A DNA stretch of 64,000 nt from Pseudobutyrivibrio sp. UBA1225 (GTDB lineage Bacteria; Bacillota; Clostridia; Lachnospirales; Lachnospiraceae): the NCBI GenBank assembly GCA_002309345.1, contig DBWZ01000002.1:98237-162236 (forward strand), written 5' to 3'. The translations under genes were made by a program, and so were the position numbers. A model generated the notes under the pieces. The model was not told the DNA's origin. It searched no databases and was given only the letters and a program-made list of their open reading frames with translations. Within the stretch, counting starts at the first letter, position 1. Every line of letters begins with the position of its first letter. This document shows positions 24,756 to 32,959 of the stretch, piece after piece.

Positions 24756-26351
24756 ATGAATTTTACATCTCAAATCGAAGAATTCTTTATCAAGGTCAAA
24801 AATAAATTAACGCAGCTTCAGTGGGCTGCGTTTATTTCAGTTTTAGCCTTTGGCCTTCTAGCTCACGGCTATGCCCTATTTAATCGCTTGTCGTACCACG
24901 ACAATTCAGCCAGCCTGTTTTCACTAGGTGGCACCTACGAATCCAGCCGTTGGATGCTTGGATTCATCTACGACCTGCAGATGAAGACAACCAAGCTTTT
25001 TGCAGCACCGGTTTTCAATGGAGTGCTATCCCTTGTGTTTATTGGGCTTGCGGCGGCATTGATTGTTGACACCTTCAACATTTCAAAGAAGATTTCAGCC
25101 GTATTTATCGGTGCAATTATGGCTGCATTTCCCGTTGTTACAAGCATTTTTTCTTTCATGTTCACCGCTTGGGAGTATTTTGCGGCACTTTTTCTAGCTG
25201 TTTGGGCAGCAAATATCCTTATCAAAAAGATTTCTGTAAAGACCTTTATTGCGGCCACAATCCTGCTTGCGTGCAGCCTGGGAATATACCAGGCATTTAT
25301 GGCAGTTACAATCGCGGCATTTCTTGTGGCGCTCACTCTTGCAGTTTTTTCTGGTGAAATTGATTCAGCGGGAGAATACGTTAAGCGAGGTCTTACCTAT
25401 CTTGGAAATCTGGTGGCAGGCCTTGTAATTTGGTTTGCTATGGCAAAGCTCACTCAATCAATCAAGGGAATCGAAGCCGTTGATTACAAGGGAATGAGTG
25501 ATGGCTATAGTGTGTCAGCTTTTCCTTCAAGACTAGTTGAGTCTATCAAAGCCTTCTTCGGATTTGAGGCTGCTGGCATCAACTCCGTTTTATATCTGCG
25601 ATTAATTGTTGCATTCATCGTGTTGTCAACTATCCTTCAGTTGGCGTATCTTTGGGTTGCAGCTAAAAACAGCTTCGGCGTCAAGCTTATTTCTCTAATC
25701 GGAATTGTCCTTTTGCCAATCGGAATAAACGTAGTTTACCTAATGTCCACCAGTGAAGATTTCTTTGTAGATTCGCTAATGGTATTTGGAAATATATTCG
25801 TATTTTTGATTCCAGTGCTTCTAATTGATAGAATGGAAAACGAGCCTAATCTCAGAGCAGGTTTATTTTCAACAATCACCATCCGTGTCACATGGGTGCA
25901 GATTATAGCGCTAGCGGTAGTGCTGGTGGGTTACATCTATTTGGACAACGGTGCATACCTTAAGGCGGAGCTTGCTGAGGAGCAGGCAACAGCTTATTAC
26001 ACCGAGCTTGTTGCAAATATCAAGGCCACCGAGGGATTTTCTGACGACATGGAAATTGTCTTTGTTGGCTGGACTGAGCTGGAGGATGGCACCAACGCCA
26101 AAATCGACACAGTGGATCAGCTCGAAGCAATCAAGCTTGAAAAATTCCCACGCTTTACCGACATCATCACCTACGGCGGTTCTCGCTTCTTTATGCAAGA
26201 GCACCTTGGCTTCGGCAACGACAAACTAATCGAAGACAACGGCACCTACGCTAAGAAGGATGAAGTAAAGGCCATGCCAACCTACCCTAACTCAGGCTCA
26301 ATCAAAATCATAGACAACAAGGTTATCGTAAAACTTGGGAAGGCGAGGTAA
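24756..26351 (+). CDS. Polytopic glucosyltransferase (Glucos_trans_II/GtrC-like)
   Basis: 531 residues. About eleven membrane helices cover residues 20-410, with Leu-Ser-Tyr-His-Asp-Asn near the first outer loop giving an acidic residue of the GT-C type, followed by a soluble C-terminal domain of about 120 residues. Family pattern and direct coupling to the GtrB-like gene suggest it transfers glucose from undecaprenyl-phosphate-glucose to a surface glycan. The flippase role could be taken by the EmrE-like pair at 43.5-44.2 kb. The start ATG follows the GtrB stop with an AGAGGAATTG site inside that gene. Confidence 0.78.
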   Translation: MNFTSQIEEFFIKVKNKLTQLQWAAFISVLAFGLLAHGYALFNRLSYHDNSASLFSLGGTYESSRWMLGFIYDLQMKTTKLFAAPVFNGVLSLVFIGLAAALIVDTFNISKKISAVFIGAIMAAFPVVTSIFSFMFTAWEYFAALFLAVWAANILIKKISVKTFIAATILLACSLGIYQAFMAVTIAAFLVALTLAVFSGEIDSAGEYVKRGLTYLGNLVAGLVIWFAMAKLTQSIKGIEAVDYKGMSDGYSVSAFPSRLVESIKAFFGFEAAGINSVLYLRLIVAFIVLSTILQLAYLWVAAKNSFGVKLISLIGIVLLPIGINVVYLMSTSEDFFVDSLMVFGNIFVFLIPVLLIDRMENEPNLRAGLFSTITIRVTWVQIIALAVVLVGYIYLDNGAYLKAELAEEQATAYYTELVANIKATEGFSDDMEIVFVGWTELEDGTNAKIDTVDQLEAIKLEKFPRFTDIITYGGSRFFMQEHLGFGNDKLIEDNGTYAKKDEVKAMPTYPNSGSIKIIDNKVIVKLGKAR

Positions 26352-26356
26352 TTAAA

Positions 26357-26403
26357 GGCTTCCCCTTGGGGGGAAGCTGTCACCGAAGGTGACTGATGAG
26401 GGG
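26357..26403 (+). repeat. Double-hairpin REP-like repeat, copy 2
   Basis: GCTTCCCC (26358-26365)/GGGGAAGC (26370-26377) and GTCACC-GAA-GGTGAC (26379-26393), then TGATGAGGGG. It has the same layout as 14227-14274 with covarying second stem. Confidence 0.8.
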
Positions 26404-26506
26404 AAAAGAAAATTGGAATTGATAAAGGGAAATTGTACTTCATGAGGGAAAAGAAAATTGGAATTGATAAGGGGAAATTGTACTTCATGAGGGGAAAAGA
26501 AACGAG
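26396..26506 (+). repeat. Tandem repeat of about 50 bp, two copies plus a partial third
   Basis: The unit runs from GATGAGGGGAAAAG through AATTGGAATTGATAA to GTACTTCAT. It occurs twice, followed by a third GAGGGGAAAAGAAA start. It begins in the tail of the REP-like element and ends at the ribosome binding site of the next gene. Confidence 0.75.
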
Positions 26507-26513
26507 GTAATTC

Positions 26514-27809
26514 ATGACAGGACAAGAAATGTACTCCTTCGCTCAAAGGTTATTTCCTATAAATAGGAGCATAACAGGCGAAGGTGTCCGCCAAACCCTA
26601 GCCATGTGCAGCGATTATATCGCAGGCGAGGACGGCGTAACATTTGAAATAAAAAATGTCAAAAGCGGCACAGAGGTTTTCGACTGGACTGTTCCAAAGG
26701 AATGGAAGATTCGAGAAGCTTACATCGAGGATGAATCTCAAAATCGTATATGCGATATGGAAATCACCAATCTTCACGTAATGGGATACTCAACTCCCGT
26801 GGATGAGTGGGTTGACTTGGATGAGTTAAAGCAACACATTTTTACGCTGCCTGAACAGCCAGAAATCATCCCCTACGTAACAAGCTACTACAAGGAACGC
26901 TACGGCTTTTGCATGAGTCAGGTGCAGCTAGATAGCCTAAAGCCAGGACGATATCACATGTACATCGACTCTGAGCTTTTCGACGGAAATCTCACATACG
27001 CAGAGTTGGTTTTGCCTGGCGAATCTGACGAAGAGATTTTCTTTTCCACCTACGATTGCCATCCATCAATGGCAAACAACGAGGTCTCAGGCCCGGTGCT
27101 CATGTGCCAGCTAATCAACTACATAAAGACTCTAAAGAATCGCAGATACACCTATCGATTCATTATCATACCTGAGACAATCGGCGCCATCACTTATCTT
27201 GCGACCGAGGGTCATCTGCAGCACATGAAAGACCACATCGTGGCAGGCTTCAACCTGTCATGTGTTGGCGACGACTTGGATTATTCAATCGTCCACAGTA
27301 AGTACGCCGATACCCTAGCTGATAGAGTGCTCACCAACGTGTTAAAATTTCACACCGATGGTAAATTCAGCGACTACAGCTTCTTAAAGCGTGGCTCCGA
27401 CGAGCGTCAATACAACTCAGCTGGCGTGGATCTGCCAGTGGTTTGTTTCTGTCGCAGCAAGTTTGGCGAGTATCCAGAGTATCATACTAGTGCCGACGAT
27501 ATGAGCTTCATCAGTCCAGAGGGCTTCGAAGGCGCATATCAGGTCATGACCCAGGTGGTGGATGCCTTGGAATACAACCGTTACTATGTGATGACTCAGC
27601 CTTGCGAACCACAGCTTGGCAAGCGCGGCCTCTTTCCGACTGTCAGCAAAAAGGGCAGCTATGACGCAGTCATGGCAATGATGTATTTCATGACTTACGC
27701 AGATGGCCGCAACGACTTGATAGGAATTTCGGAAATCACGAATGTCCCAGTCAAGGAACTCATAGGAATCGTGGATAAGCTACAAGCTAATGGACTTCTA
27801 AAATCCTAG
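26514..27809 (+). CDS. DUF4910 (M28-like aminopeptidase-fold) protein
   Basis: 431 residues. The N-terminal segment Ile-Asn-Arg-Ser-Ile-Thr-Gly-Glu-Gly-Val-Arg and the central Ser-Thr-Tyr-Asp-Cys-His-Pro-Ser-Met-Ala-Asn-Asn-Glu (zinc-peptidase-like His and Glu) mark the DUF4910 group. A winged-helix-like tail follows (about 360-431, Ile-Ser-Glu-Ile-Thr-Asn-Val-Pro-Val). Such proteins are often coded in polysaccharide or secondary-metabolite clusters, where they may hydrolyse amide bonds. It precedes an AAC(3)-family acyltransferase, an ACP and an FkbH-like gene. Substrate unknown. Confidence 0.75.
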   Translation: MTGQEMYSFAQRLFPINRSITGEGVRQTLAMCSDYIAGEDGVTFEIKNVKSGTEVFDWTVPKEWKIREAYIEDESQNRICDMEITNLHVMGYSTPVDEWVDLDELKQHIFTLPEQPEIIPYVTSYYKERYGFCMSQVQLDSLKPGRYHMYIDSELFDGNLTYAELVLPGESDEEIFFSTYDCHPSMANNEVSGPVLMCQLINYIKTLKNRRYTYRFIIIPETIGAITYLATEGHLQHMKDHIVAGFNLSCVGDDLDYSIVHSKYADTLADRVLTNVLKFHTDGKFSDYSFLKRGSDERQYNSAGVDLPVVCFCRSKFGEYPEYHTSADDMSFISPEGFEGAYQVMTQVVDALEYNRYYVMTQPCEPQLGKRGLFPTVSKKGSYDAVMAMMYFMTYADGRNDLIGISEITNVPVKELIGIVDKLQANGLLKS

Positions 27810-27964
27810 GCTTCCCCCTGGGAAAAGGAGTTTAAAGGAACTAGAAAGGCTTCCCCCTGGGAAAGGAGTCAAAAGGATGATTGCTGTAAGCAATCAACTT
27901 TTGTGCTCTAGTAAGCTTTAGCTTACATTATGGGAAGCTGTCACCGAAGGTGACTGATGAGGGG
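27810..27964 (+). repeat. Double-hairpin REP-like repeat, copy 3, interrupted
   Basis: The left half GGCTTCCCCCTGG occurs twice (27809-27822 and 27848-27861). A stretch with two small hairpins, GATTGC/GCAATC and GTAAGC/GCTTAC, separates it from the right half GGGAAGCTGTCACCGAAGG-TGAC and TGATGAGGGG (27932-27964). It looks like a copy opened by insertion of further hairpin units. Confidence 0.65.
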
Positions 27965-28016
27965 AAAAGCAACACATATTAATTCAGCAAAAAATAAAAG
28001 ATATATATTATTTATT

Positions 28017-28868
28017 ATGGAAACACAAGATTTACTTAACGACCTTACACTTAGTTTACAGTCAATATCCGTCAACCCAGGCGACACAGTCTATGTTGCT
28101 TCGGATATTACAAACCTACTTTATATAGCAAAAACTGAATGCGACGTCCGCATCAAGGACAGAGACGCATTCCTACATGAATTCGTAAATACGTTACAAG
28201 AAGCTGTCGGCCTAGAAGGCACCTTATTATTCCCAGTTTTCTCTTGGGATTTCTGCCGCGGCAACGGCTTTGATATAAACAATACAATGGGTGAAGTTGG
28301 CGCTCTCAACAACTGGATTTTAAAGAATCGCACCGATTTTATCCGCACCAAACATCCGATTTATTCGTTCATGGTTTGGGGTAAGTATGCCCACGAGCTT
28401 GCTTGCCTAGACAATCAGGATGCCTGGGGCGAAGCAGGACCATTTACATTCCTGCGTGACAATGACGGCAAGCAGCTGTTCTTTGACATCGAAGCCCACC
28501 AAGGAATCACCTTTGGACACTACGTGGAACAGTGCGTTGATGTGCCTTATCGCCATCCAAAGTATTTTTTCGGCGATTACACAGACAAAAATGGGGTCAC
28601 CGAAAAACGCTGCTACAGCATGTACGTCCGTGACCTAGATGTCATACAGGAAATCAGCGTCACCAACGATTATCTAGTTTCAAATCAAACCGCTAGCCGC
28701 ACCAGCTGGCACGGGTTGGATTTGACCTACTGCGATTTGTCAAAGGTTTACACCTTGCTTTATGACGACATGAAAAATAACAATGGCGCCAACAGTCTTC
28801 ATTTTGAAAACTATGAGCTAAACTGGAGCAAGCAAAAGACCATCCCATTTGAATTGGGTGGATTATAA
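28017..28868 (+). CDS. AAC(3)-family N-acetyltransferase
   Basis: 283 residues from the ATG at 28017. An in-frame ATG at 27957 lies inside the repeat TGATGAGGGG and would add 20 unlikely residues. The family core is recognisable: Asp-Thr-Val-Tyr-Val-Ala-Ser, Leu-Leu-Phe-Pro-Val-Phe-Ser-Trp, and His-Gln-Gly-Ile-Thr-Phe-Gly-His near residue 160 with the acetyl-CoA-linked His. AAC(3) homologues inside glycan loci acylate amino sugars, unlike resistance enzymes. It sits between the DUF4910 gene and an ACP, suggesting N-acylation of a sugar amine. The ribosome binding site is weak. Confidence 0.72.
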   Translation: METQDLLNDLTLSLQSISVNPGDTVYVASDITNLLYIAKTECDVRIKDRDAFLHEFVNTLQEAVGLEGTLLFPVFSWDFCRGNGFDINNTMGEVGALNNWILKNRTDFIRTKHPIYSFMVWGKYAHELACLDNQDAWGEAGPFTFLRDNDGKQLFFDIEAHQGITFGHYVEQCVDVPYRHPKYFFGDYTDKNGVTEKRCYSMYVRDLDVIQEISVTNDYLVSNQTASRTSWHGLDLTYCDLSKVYTLLYDDMKNNNGANSLHFENYELNWSKQKTIPFELGGL

Positions 28869-29025
28869 GTTTTTGATTTTCCTCAGAAAATCAAAAACCT
28901 ATGACTTTCTGCTGGCAGAACAAGGAATTGCCAGCAGAAATCTGGCTTTGCCAGACTACTTTTCCATTTCATGAAAAAGTAGGTCTAGTACGATTCCCGT
29001 TTTTCTGATGAAAAACAGGAATCTA
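28869..29025. repeat. Array of five consecutive hairpins after the AAC(3) gene
   Basis: Five perfect or near-perfect hairpins of unrelated sequence stand end to end: GTTTTTGATTTT/AAAATCAAAAAC (28869-28898, may terminate transcription), TCTGCTGGCA/TGCCAGCAGA, TCTGGC-TTT-GCCAGA, CTACTTTT/AAAAGTAG and GATTCC/GGAATC with an inner GTTTTTC/GAAAAAC stem. No coding frame is supported in the 482-base gap to 29350. Confidence 0.65.
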
Positions 29026-29047
29026 TACTATTAGAAGGATATAAAGA

Positions 29048-29242
29048 AAGTATTACTATTGTCAAAATAGTATGGTCAGTAATACTTAAGGTGAGTAAAA
29101 ACTCCTGGAATTAGGTAAATTATTGACTTAAAAGTATTAGTATGCTCGGAATTGCGGTTGACTAATACTTATTTTTCACAATTTTAAGTGAAATATGAAC
29201 AAAAAGTATTACTTTGCGTCAATATGGGCAAAAGTAATACTT
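29048..29242. repeat. Three-module AAGTATTA hairpin element, copy A
   Basis: Three inverted pairs: AAGTATTACT/AGTAATACTT (29048-29087), AAGTATTAG/CTAATACTT (29132-29170) and AAGTATTACTTT/AAAGTAATACTT (29204-29242). Each arm pair is about 20 bases apart. The same architecture recurs at 63695-63890. Function unknown. Confidence 0.8.
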
Positions 29243-29350
29243 GGTGTGATAAAAGCACTTGTATTGAAGATGTTTTCCTGATTAAAAAGGAATCTACAGA
29301 TTCTTGCGAGAGAAAGACACATTTTTTTTATTAATATAAAAGGAGCTAAC

Positions 29351-29590
29351 ATGATTAAAGAAGAAATTTTAGTAAAGATAAACGAGATTTTTCAGGATGC
29401 TTTCGATAACGAGGAGCTCGAAGTTACAGCCGCTACAACAGCAAACGATGTGGAAGGCTGGGATTCTTTGATGCAGATGAATCTCATCGAAATGGTGGAA
29501 GATGAATTCGGCTTCCAATTTACTATGGACGAGGCATCAAGCCTCAAAAATGTCGGTGACATGGTGGATGTAGTAGCGTCGCATGTATAA
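29351..29590 (+). CDS. Acyl carrier protein
   Basis: 79 acidic residues. The phosphopantetheine attachment Ser is in Gly-Trp-Asp-Ser-Leu-Met (about residue 38), followed by helix II/III motifs (Ile-Glu-Met-Val-Glu-Asp-Glu-Phe). The ribosome binding site AAAAGGAGC is good. With the FkbH-like enzyme at 30507 it probably carries a glyceryl or similar short acyl group, as ACP/FkbH pairs do in polyketide and exopolysaccharide pathways. It is not near fatty acid synthesis genes. An MNT/HEPN pair now separates the two. Confidence 0.9.
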   Translation: MIKEEILVKINEIFQDAFDNEELEVTAATTANDVEGWDSLMQMNLIEMVEDEFGFQFTMDEASSLKNVGDMVDVVASHV

Positions 29591-29709
29591 AATGATTGTA
29601 TATCATCATAGAAATAGTTCTTTGTAAGCATATTATACATCAGTTTGCCGATAGATTTTCCACATGCTATACTATACATAGATTATATGAGGAATTGGAG
29701 GTGAGTTGA

Positions 29710-30045
29710 ATGGGGAAAGTTTCGAACATTGACAAAATTAATCCAATAAAACGAAAGTATGTTGAGCAGATAGTAACTGATATTAATGGGAATGAATATG
29801 TTCAAAAAGTAGTTATTTTTGGAAGTTCGATACGAGAAGATTGTACAGAGAATAGCGATGTAGATATAGCGATTCAATGGACAGAGAATTGTTATGATGA
29901 TGATTATGTTTTAAAACCATTCACTCTTCCAATATATAGAATTATATCAAGAACTACTAAGGGGAATAACGATGTAGTGTGTATAGGCTATGAAGGGGAA
30001 TTAAAGAGTGAGATTGAAAAAGGGGTAACTGTGTATGAGCTTTGA
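29710..30045 (+). CDS. MNT-type minimal nucleotidyltransferase (antitoxin)
   Basis: 111 residues. The pol-beta signature Gly-Ser-Ser-Ile-Arg-Glu-Asp-Cys...Ser-Asp-Val-Asp-Ile-Ala (residues 37-52) gives the active Gly-Ser and Asp-x-Asp. MNT proteins AMPylate and silence HEPN ribonuclease toxins. The start ATG follows GGAGGTGAG. It overlaps the HEPN gene by 11 bp, the usual order for part of this family. The pair lies between an ACP and its likely FkbH partner, so it appears to be an insertion in that operon. Confidence 0.83.
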   Translation: MGKVSNIDKINPIKRKYVEQIVTDINGNEYVQKVVIFGSSIREDCTENSDVDIAIQWTENCYDDDYVLKPFTLPIYRIISRTTKGNNDVVCIGYEGELKSEIEKGVTVYEL

Positions 30046-30455
30046 ATTATATAATAAGTCAAAAGTATGGAAGCAGAATTCCTTATCAAATCTTGAAAAT
30101 GCAAAGATTAATAATTCTCTAGAAGATGCTTTTTTTGACATAGCTTGTTTTGATGCTCAGCAAGCGTTAGAGTTTATACTGAAGGCTGTACTAAAGCAGA
30201 GTTCTATTGAGTATCGTACAAGTGGAAAAGAAGGACATGATATTCTTTATCTTTCTGAATTTAGTTCTTGAAGAAACTGATTTTATATTTGAAAAATCAG
30301 ATGATTTAACTTTGCTTGCAACTACTATAACTAGTTGGGAAGAAAAAGGAAGATATTATACAGGCATAAAGACTAAGGAAGATACTATCCGAAGAGTTTT
30401 AAACATATATGATAGTATGTGCGCCGCCTTTGAGAAAAAGTATATATTGAAATAA
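30035..30455 (+). pseudogene. HEPN-domain toxin, frameshifted
   Basis: The frame from ATG 30035 codes the start of a HEPN protein (Asp-Ile-Ala-Cys-Phe-Asp-Ala-Gln-Gln-Ala-Leu-Glu, then Gly-His-Asp-Ile-Leu-Tyr-Leu) but stops at 30271. The remainder (Leu-Glu-Glu-Thr-Asp...Tyr-Tyr-Thr-Gly...Ile-Tyr-Asp-Ser-Met) continues in another frame to 30455. The shift lies around 30240-30265. Joined, the protein would have about 139 residues, normal for HEPN partners of MNT. It may be a natural inactivated toxin, a sequencing error, or rarely a programmed shift; no clear slippery heptamer is seen. Confidence 0.7.
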
Positions 30456-30467
30456 TAAAATATTTAG

Positions 30468-30487
30468 GCCTCTTGTATCCAAGAGGC
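30468..30487 (+). terminator. Hairpin after the HEPN gene, weak terminator
   Basis: GCCTCTTG-TATC-CAAGAGGC is a perfect 8-bp stem followed by TTATTT. It lies directly before the FkbH ribosome binding site. Confidence 0.45.
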
Positions 30488-30506
30488 TTATTTAGTGGAG
30501 ATAATA

Positions 30507-32357
30507 ATGGAATTATTTAACTATCCTATAGATACAAAAACTTTGCGCCGCAAAAAGGCGAAGATAAAACGTGAGCTTCTAGAGCAACCTAATCTCATAG
30601 AGAAAAGGGTTGCTGTTCTTGGTGGTTCAACTACAAATGATGTGGTTGATATGCTGGAGCTTTTTTTGCTGCACCATGGAATCAAGGCATCATTTTATCA
30701 GTCTGAGTATGGGCAGTATTGGCAGGATGCAATGTTTGGTTCGCCTGAGCTAGATGGATTTAATCCTGATGTTATCTATATCCACACAACATGGCGTAAC
30801 ATCGAGAGTTTTCCACAGATATCTGACTCAAAAGAAGCAGTTGTGGAAAAGCTAGATGGAGAATACAATCGCCTGTGCACAATGTGGGATAAGCTAGAGG
30901 AGAAGTTCCATTGTCCGATTATTCAAAACAACTTTGAGCGTCCAAACTATAGATTGATGGGCAACAGAGATGTTTGGGATTATCGTGGTCGCAGCAATTT
31001 TATTATGCAACTAAATAATCGTATATACGAATATGCTCAAAGCCATGAAAGCTTTTATGTAAATGATATAGATTATTTGGCGGCAGATTTTGGAATATCA
31101 GAATGGAATGATGCCAAGTATTGGAACATGTACAAGTGCATCAATATGGATGCGATACCTTATGTGGCTCAGTCTGTAGCAAACATCATCAAGTCCTTGT
31201 ACGGTCGCAACAAAAAGGTGCTTTGTCTGGATTTGGACAACACTCTTTGGGGCGGAATTGTAGGTGATGATGGTGTGGAAGGCATCAAAATTGGGCCAGA
31301 GGTTCCGGTTGGTCAGGTCTATGCAGAATTCCAAAGCTATTGCAAAAGCTTGAAGGATATAGGAGCAGTTCTTGCTGTAGATTCGAAAAATGACGAGGAA
31401 AATGCTATCGCAGGATTAAATCATCCCGATGGGATTTTGCGACCAGAAGATTTCGTTTCTATCAAGGCTAATTGGGAACCCAAGGATAGAAATCTGCAGC
31501 AAATGGCAGACGAGTTGACTCTTGGCGCAGATAGCTTCGTATTTGCGGATGATAATCCGGCGGAGCGAGAAATCGTATCAGCACAAATCCCCGGTGTGGG
31601 CGTGCCTGCCATGGATGGTGTTGAAAACTACATCAAAATTCTCGACCACAGTGGATATTTTGAGGTTACGAATATCTCAGCCGAGGATATGGAAAAAACC
31701 AAAATGTACCATGCCAAGGCCGAGGCGTCAAAGGCCAAATCCGCATTTGCGGACTATGGAGAGTATCTTGATAGCTTGGAGATGAAGGCAGAGGTCACAG
31801 GCTTTGAGCCAATCATCCTGCAGAGAGTTGCACAGCTTACCAATAAGTCCAATCAGTTCAATCTCACAACATTGCGCTGTAGCGAAGAAGATATCAAGGC
31901 AATGGAGGATAGCGCAAATTACATCTGTCTTGCCGGTCGTCTTATAGATAAGTTTGCCGACAATGGAATTGTAACTGTTGTAGCGGGAGAAATACTTACT
32001 AAAGACCAGCTACACGCTGGTGGAGCTATAGGCACAAAGAAGCTAAGCGAAGAATTGATAGACAAATTAGAAATCAGTTCTTCAGATAAATGTTTATTAG
32101 TAGATTTATGGCTTATGAGCTGCCGTGTCCTAAAGCGCGGCATGGAAGATTTTATGATGAACGTGCTAGTCAAAAAGGCAAAAGAAGCTGGTGTTACACA
32201 CATCATCGGTAGATATTTGCCAACTCCAAAGAATTCCATGGTTAAGGATTTTTATGATGGATACGGATTCACACTTGTGGAAGAGTACGCCGATGGCAAT
32301 CGCACTTATAAGCTAGCTGTTGCTGATTATGTAGAGAAGGATACGCATATACGATAA
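30507..32357 (+). CDS. FkbH-like HAD-superfamily protein (HAD-IIIC)
   Basis: 616 residues from the ATG at 30507, with GTGGAG at 30495-30500 as ribosome binding site (the GTG there is a less likely start). An N-terminal SGNH-like region (Gly-Gly-Ser-Thr-Thr-Asn) is followed by the HAD domain with Leu-Asp-Leu-Asp-Asn-Thr-Leu-Trp-Gly-Gly near 245 and Phe-Ala-Asp-Asp-Asn-Pro-Ala-Glu-Arg near 345, then a GNAT-like C-terminal part. FkbH proteins load D-1,3-bisphosphoglycerate-derived glyceryl groups onto an ACP. The ACP at 29351 is the likely partner. In this glycan locus the product may be an acyl substituent. Confidence 0.85.
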   Translation: MELFNYPIDTKTLRRKKAKIKRELLEQPNLIEKRVAVLGGSTTNDVVDMLELFLLHHGIKASFYQSEYGQYWQDAMFGSPELDGFNPDVIYIHTTWRNIESFPQISDSKEAVVEKLDGEYNRLCTMWDKLEEKFHCPIIQNNFERPNYRLMGNRDVWDYRGRSNFIMQLNNRIYEYAQSHESFYVNDIDYLAADFGISEWNDAKYWNMYKCINMDAIPYVAQSVANIIKSLYGRNKKVLCLDLDNTLWGGIVGDDGVEGIKIGPEVPVGQVYAEFQSYCKSLKDIGAVLAVDSKNDEENAIAGLNHPDGILRPEDFVSIKANWEPKDRNLQQMADELTLGADSFVFADDNPAEREIVSAQIPGVGVPAMDGVENYIKILDHSGYFEVTNISAEDMEKTKMYHAKAEASKAKSAFADYGEYLDSLEMKAEVTGFEPIILQRVAQLTNKSNQFNLTTLRCSEEDIKAMEDSANYICLAGRLIDKFADNGIVTVVAGEILTKDQLHAGGAIGTKKLSEELIDKLEISSSDKCLLVDLWLMSCRVLKRGMEDFMMNVLVKKAKEAGVTHIIGRYLPTPKNSMVKDFYDGYGFTLVEEYADGNRTYKLAVADYVEKDTHIR

Positions 32358-32527
32358 TTCGAGAAATATTCACATTTTTTGGTTATTATAGAGTTAGAAC
32401 ATAGATTGTTGTATGTATATCAAGCAATTGTAGCTCTTATTCGATAATAATTATAAAGAAATAAAATGTGTAAGATGTTTTATTACCTTAATAAGTTGGT
32501 GAGTTTATAAGCATTCTAGGGGGGGTT

Positions 32528-32929
32528 ATGGCAACATCAAAATTTAGGCGTACAAATGAAAAGTTTTTCGATGAATACAAGTTTTTTGATCAGTTCTTGT
32601 GTGAGCGTTATAACTACGAGGAAAATGGCGTAAGCAATTATCTTGCAAAGATGAAAGAGTCCTACATCGAAGCCAAAGATTCTATTCACGAATGGGATGC
32701 TACCTACGAACGTCTTGCGGCAATCAAAAAACGTTTCGATGCTCTAGAAAACAACGAAACATCCTTTGATGATTTCCAGGGAAAGGATGAAGATGTTGTT
32801 TGGATGCAGGTATTCTGCGAAAAACTAGACGCCAATGCAGACCCACTAGCAAAGTACAAAAAATTAAAGTTTACATACAAAACACGCCCTAAATCTTTTT
32901 GGCAAAAGATAAAGGACGTGTTCGGGTGA
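32528..32929 (+). CDS. Small soluble protein of unknown function
   Basis: 133 residues, charged, predicted helical, no signal peptide or membrane helix. It starts with GGGGGGTT before an ATG. The N-terminus is rich in Phe and Tyr (Lys-Phe-Phe-Asp-Glu-Tyr-Lys-Phe-Phe-Asp-Gln-Phe) and the C-terminus is basic (Lys-Thr-Arg-Pro-Lys-Ser-Phe-Trp-Gln-Lys). It faces the convergent gene 32960-34636 with only 30 bases between the stops. No family is recognised. Confidence 0.6.
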   Translation: MATSKFRRTNEKFFDEYKFFDQFLCERYNYEENGVSNYLAKMKESYIEAKDSIHEWDATYERLAAIKKRFDALENNETSFDDFQGKDEDVVWMQVFCEKLDANADPLAKYKKLKFTYKTRPKSFWQKIKDVFG

Positions 32930-32959
32930 AGTATACTTATTATTCATTATGCATGAGGA

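Noticed and set aside
27957..28868. Aminoglycoside resistance gene
   Set aside because: Family match only; the gene sits in a glycan operon and AAC(3) homologues of this kind usually acylate sugars.
29048..29242. CRISPR array
   Set aside because: The repeated words are arms of inverted pairs, alternate in orientation, are only 9-12 bp long, and no cas gene is present.
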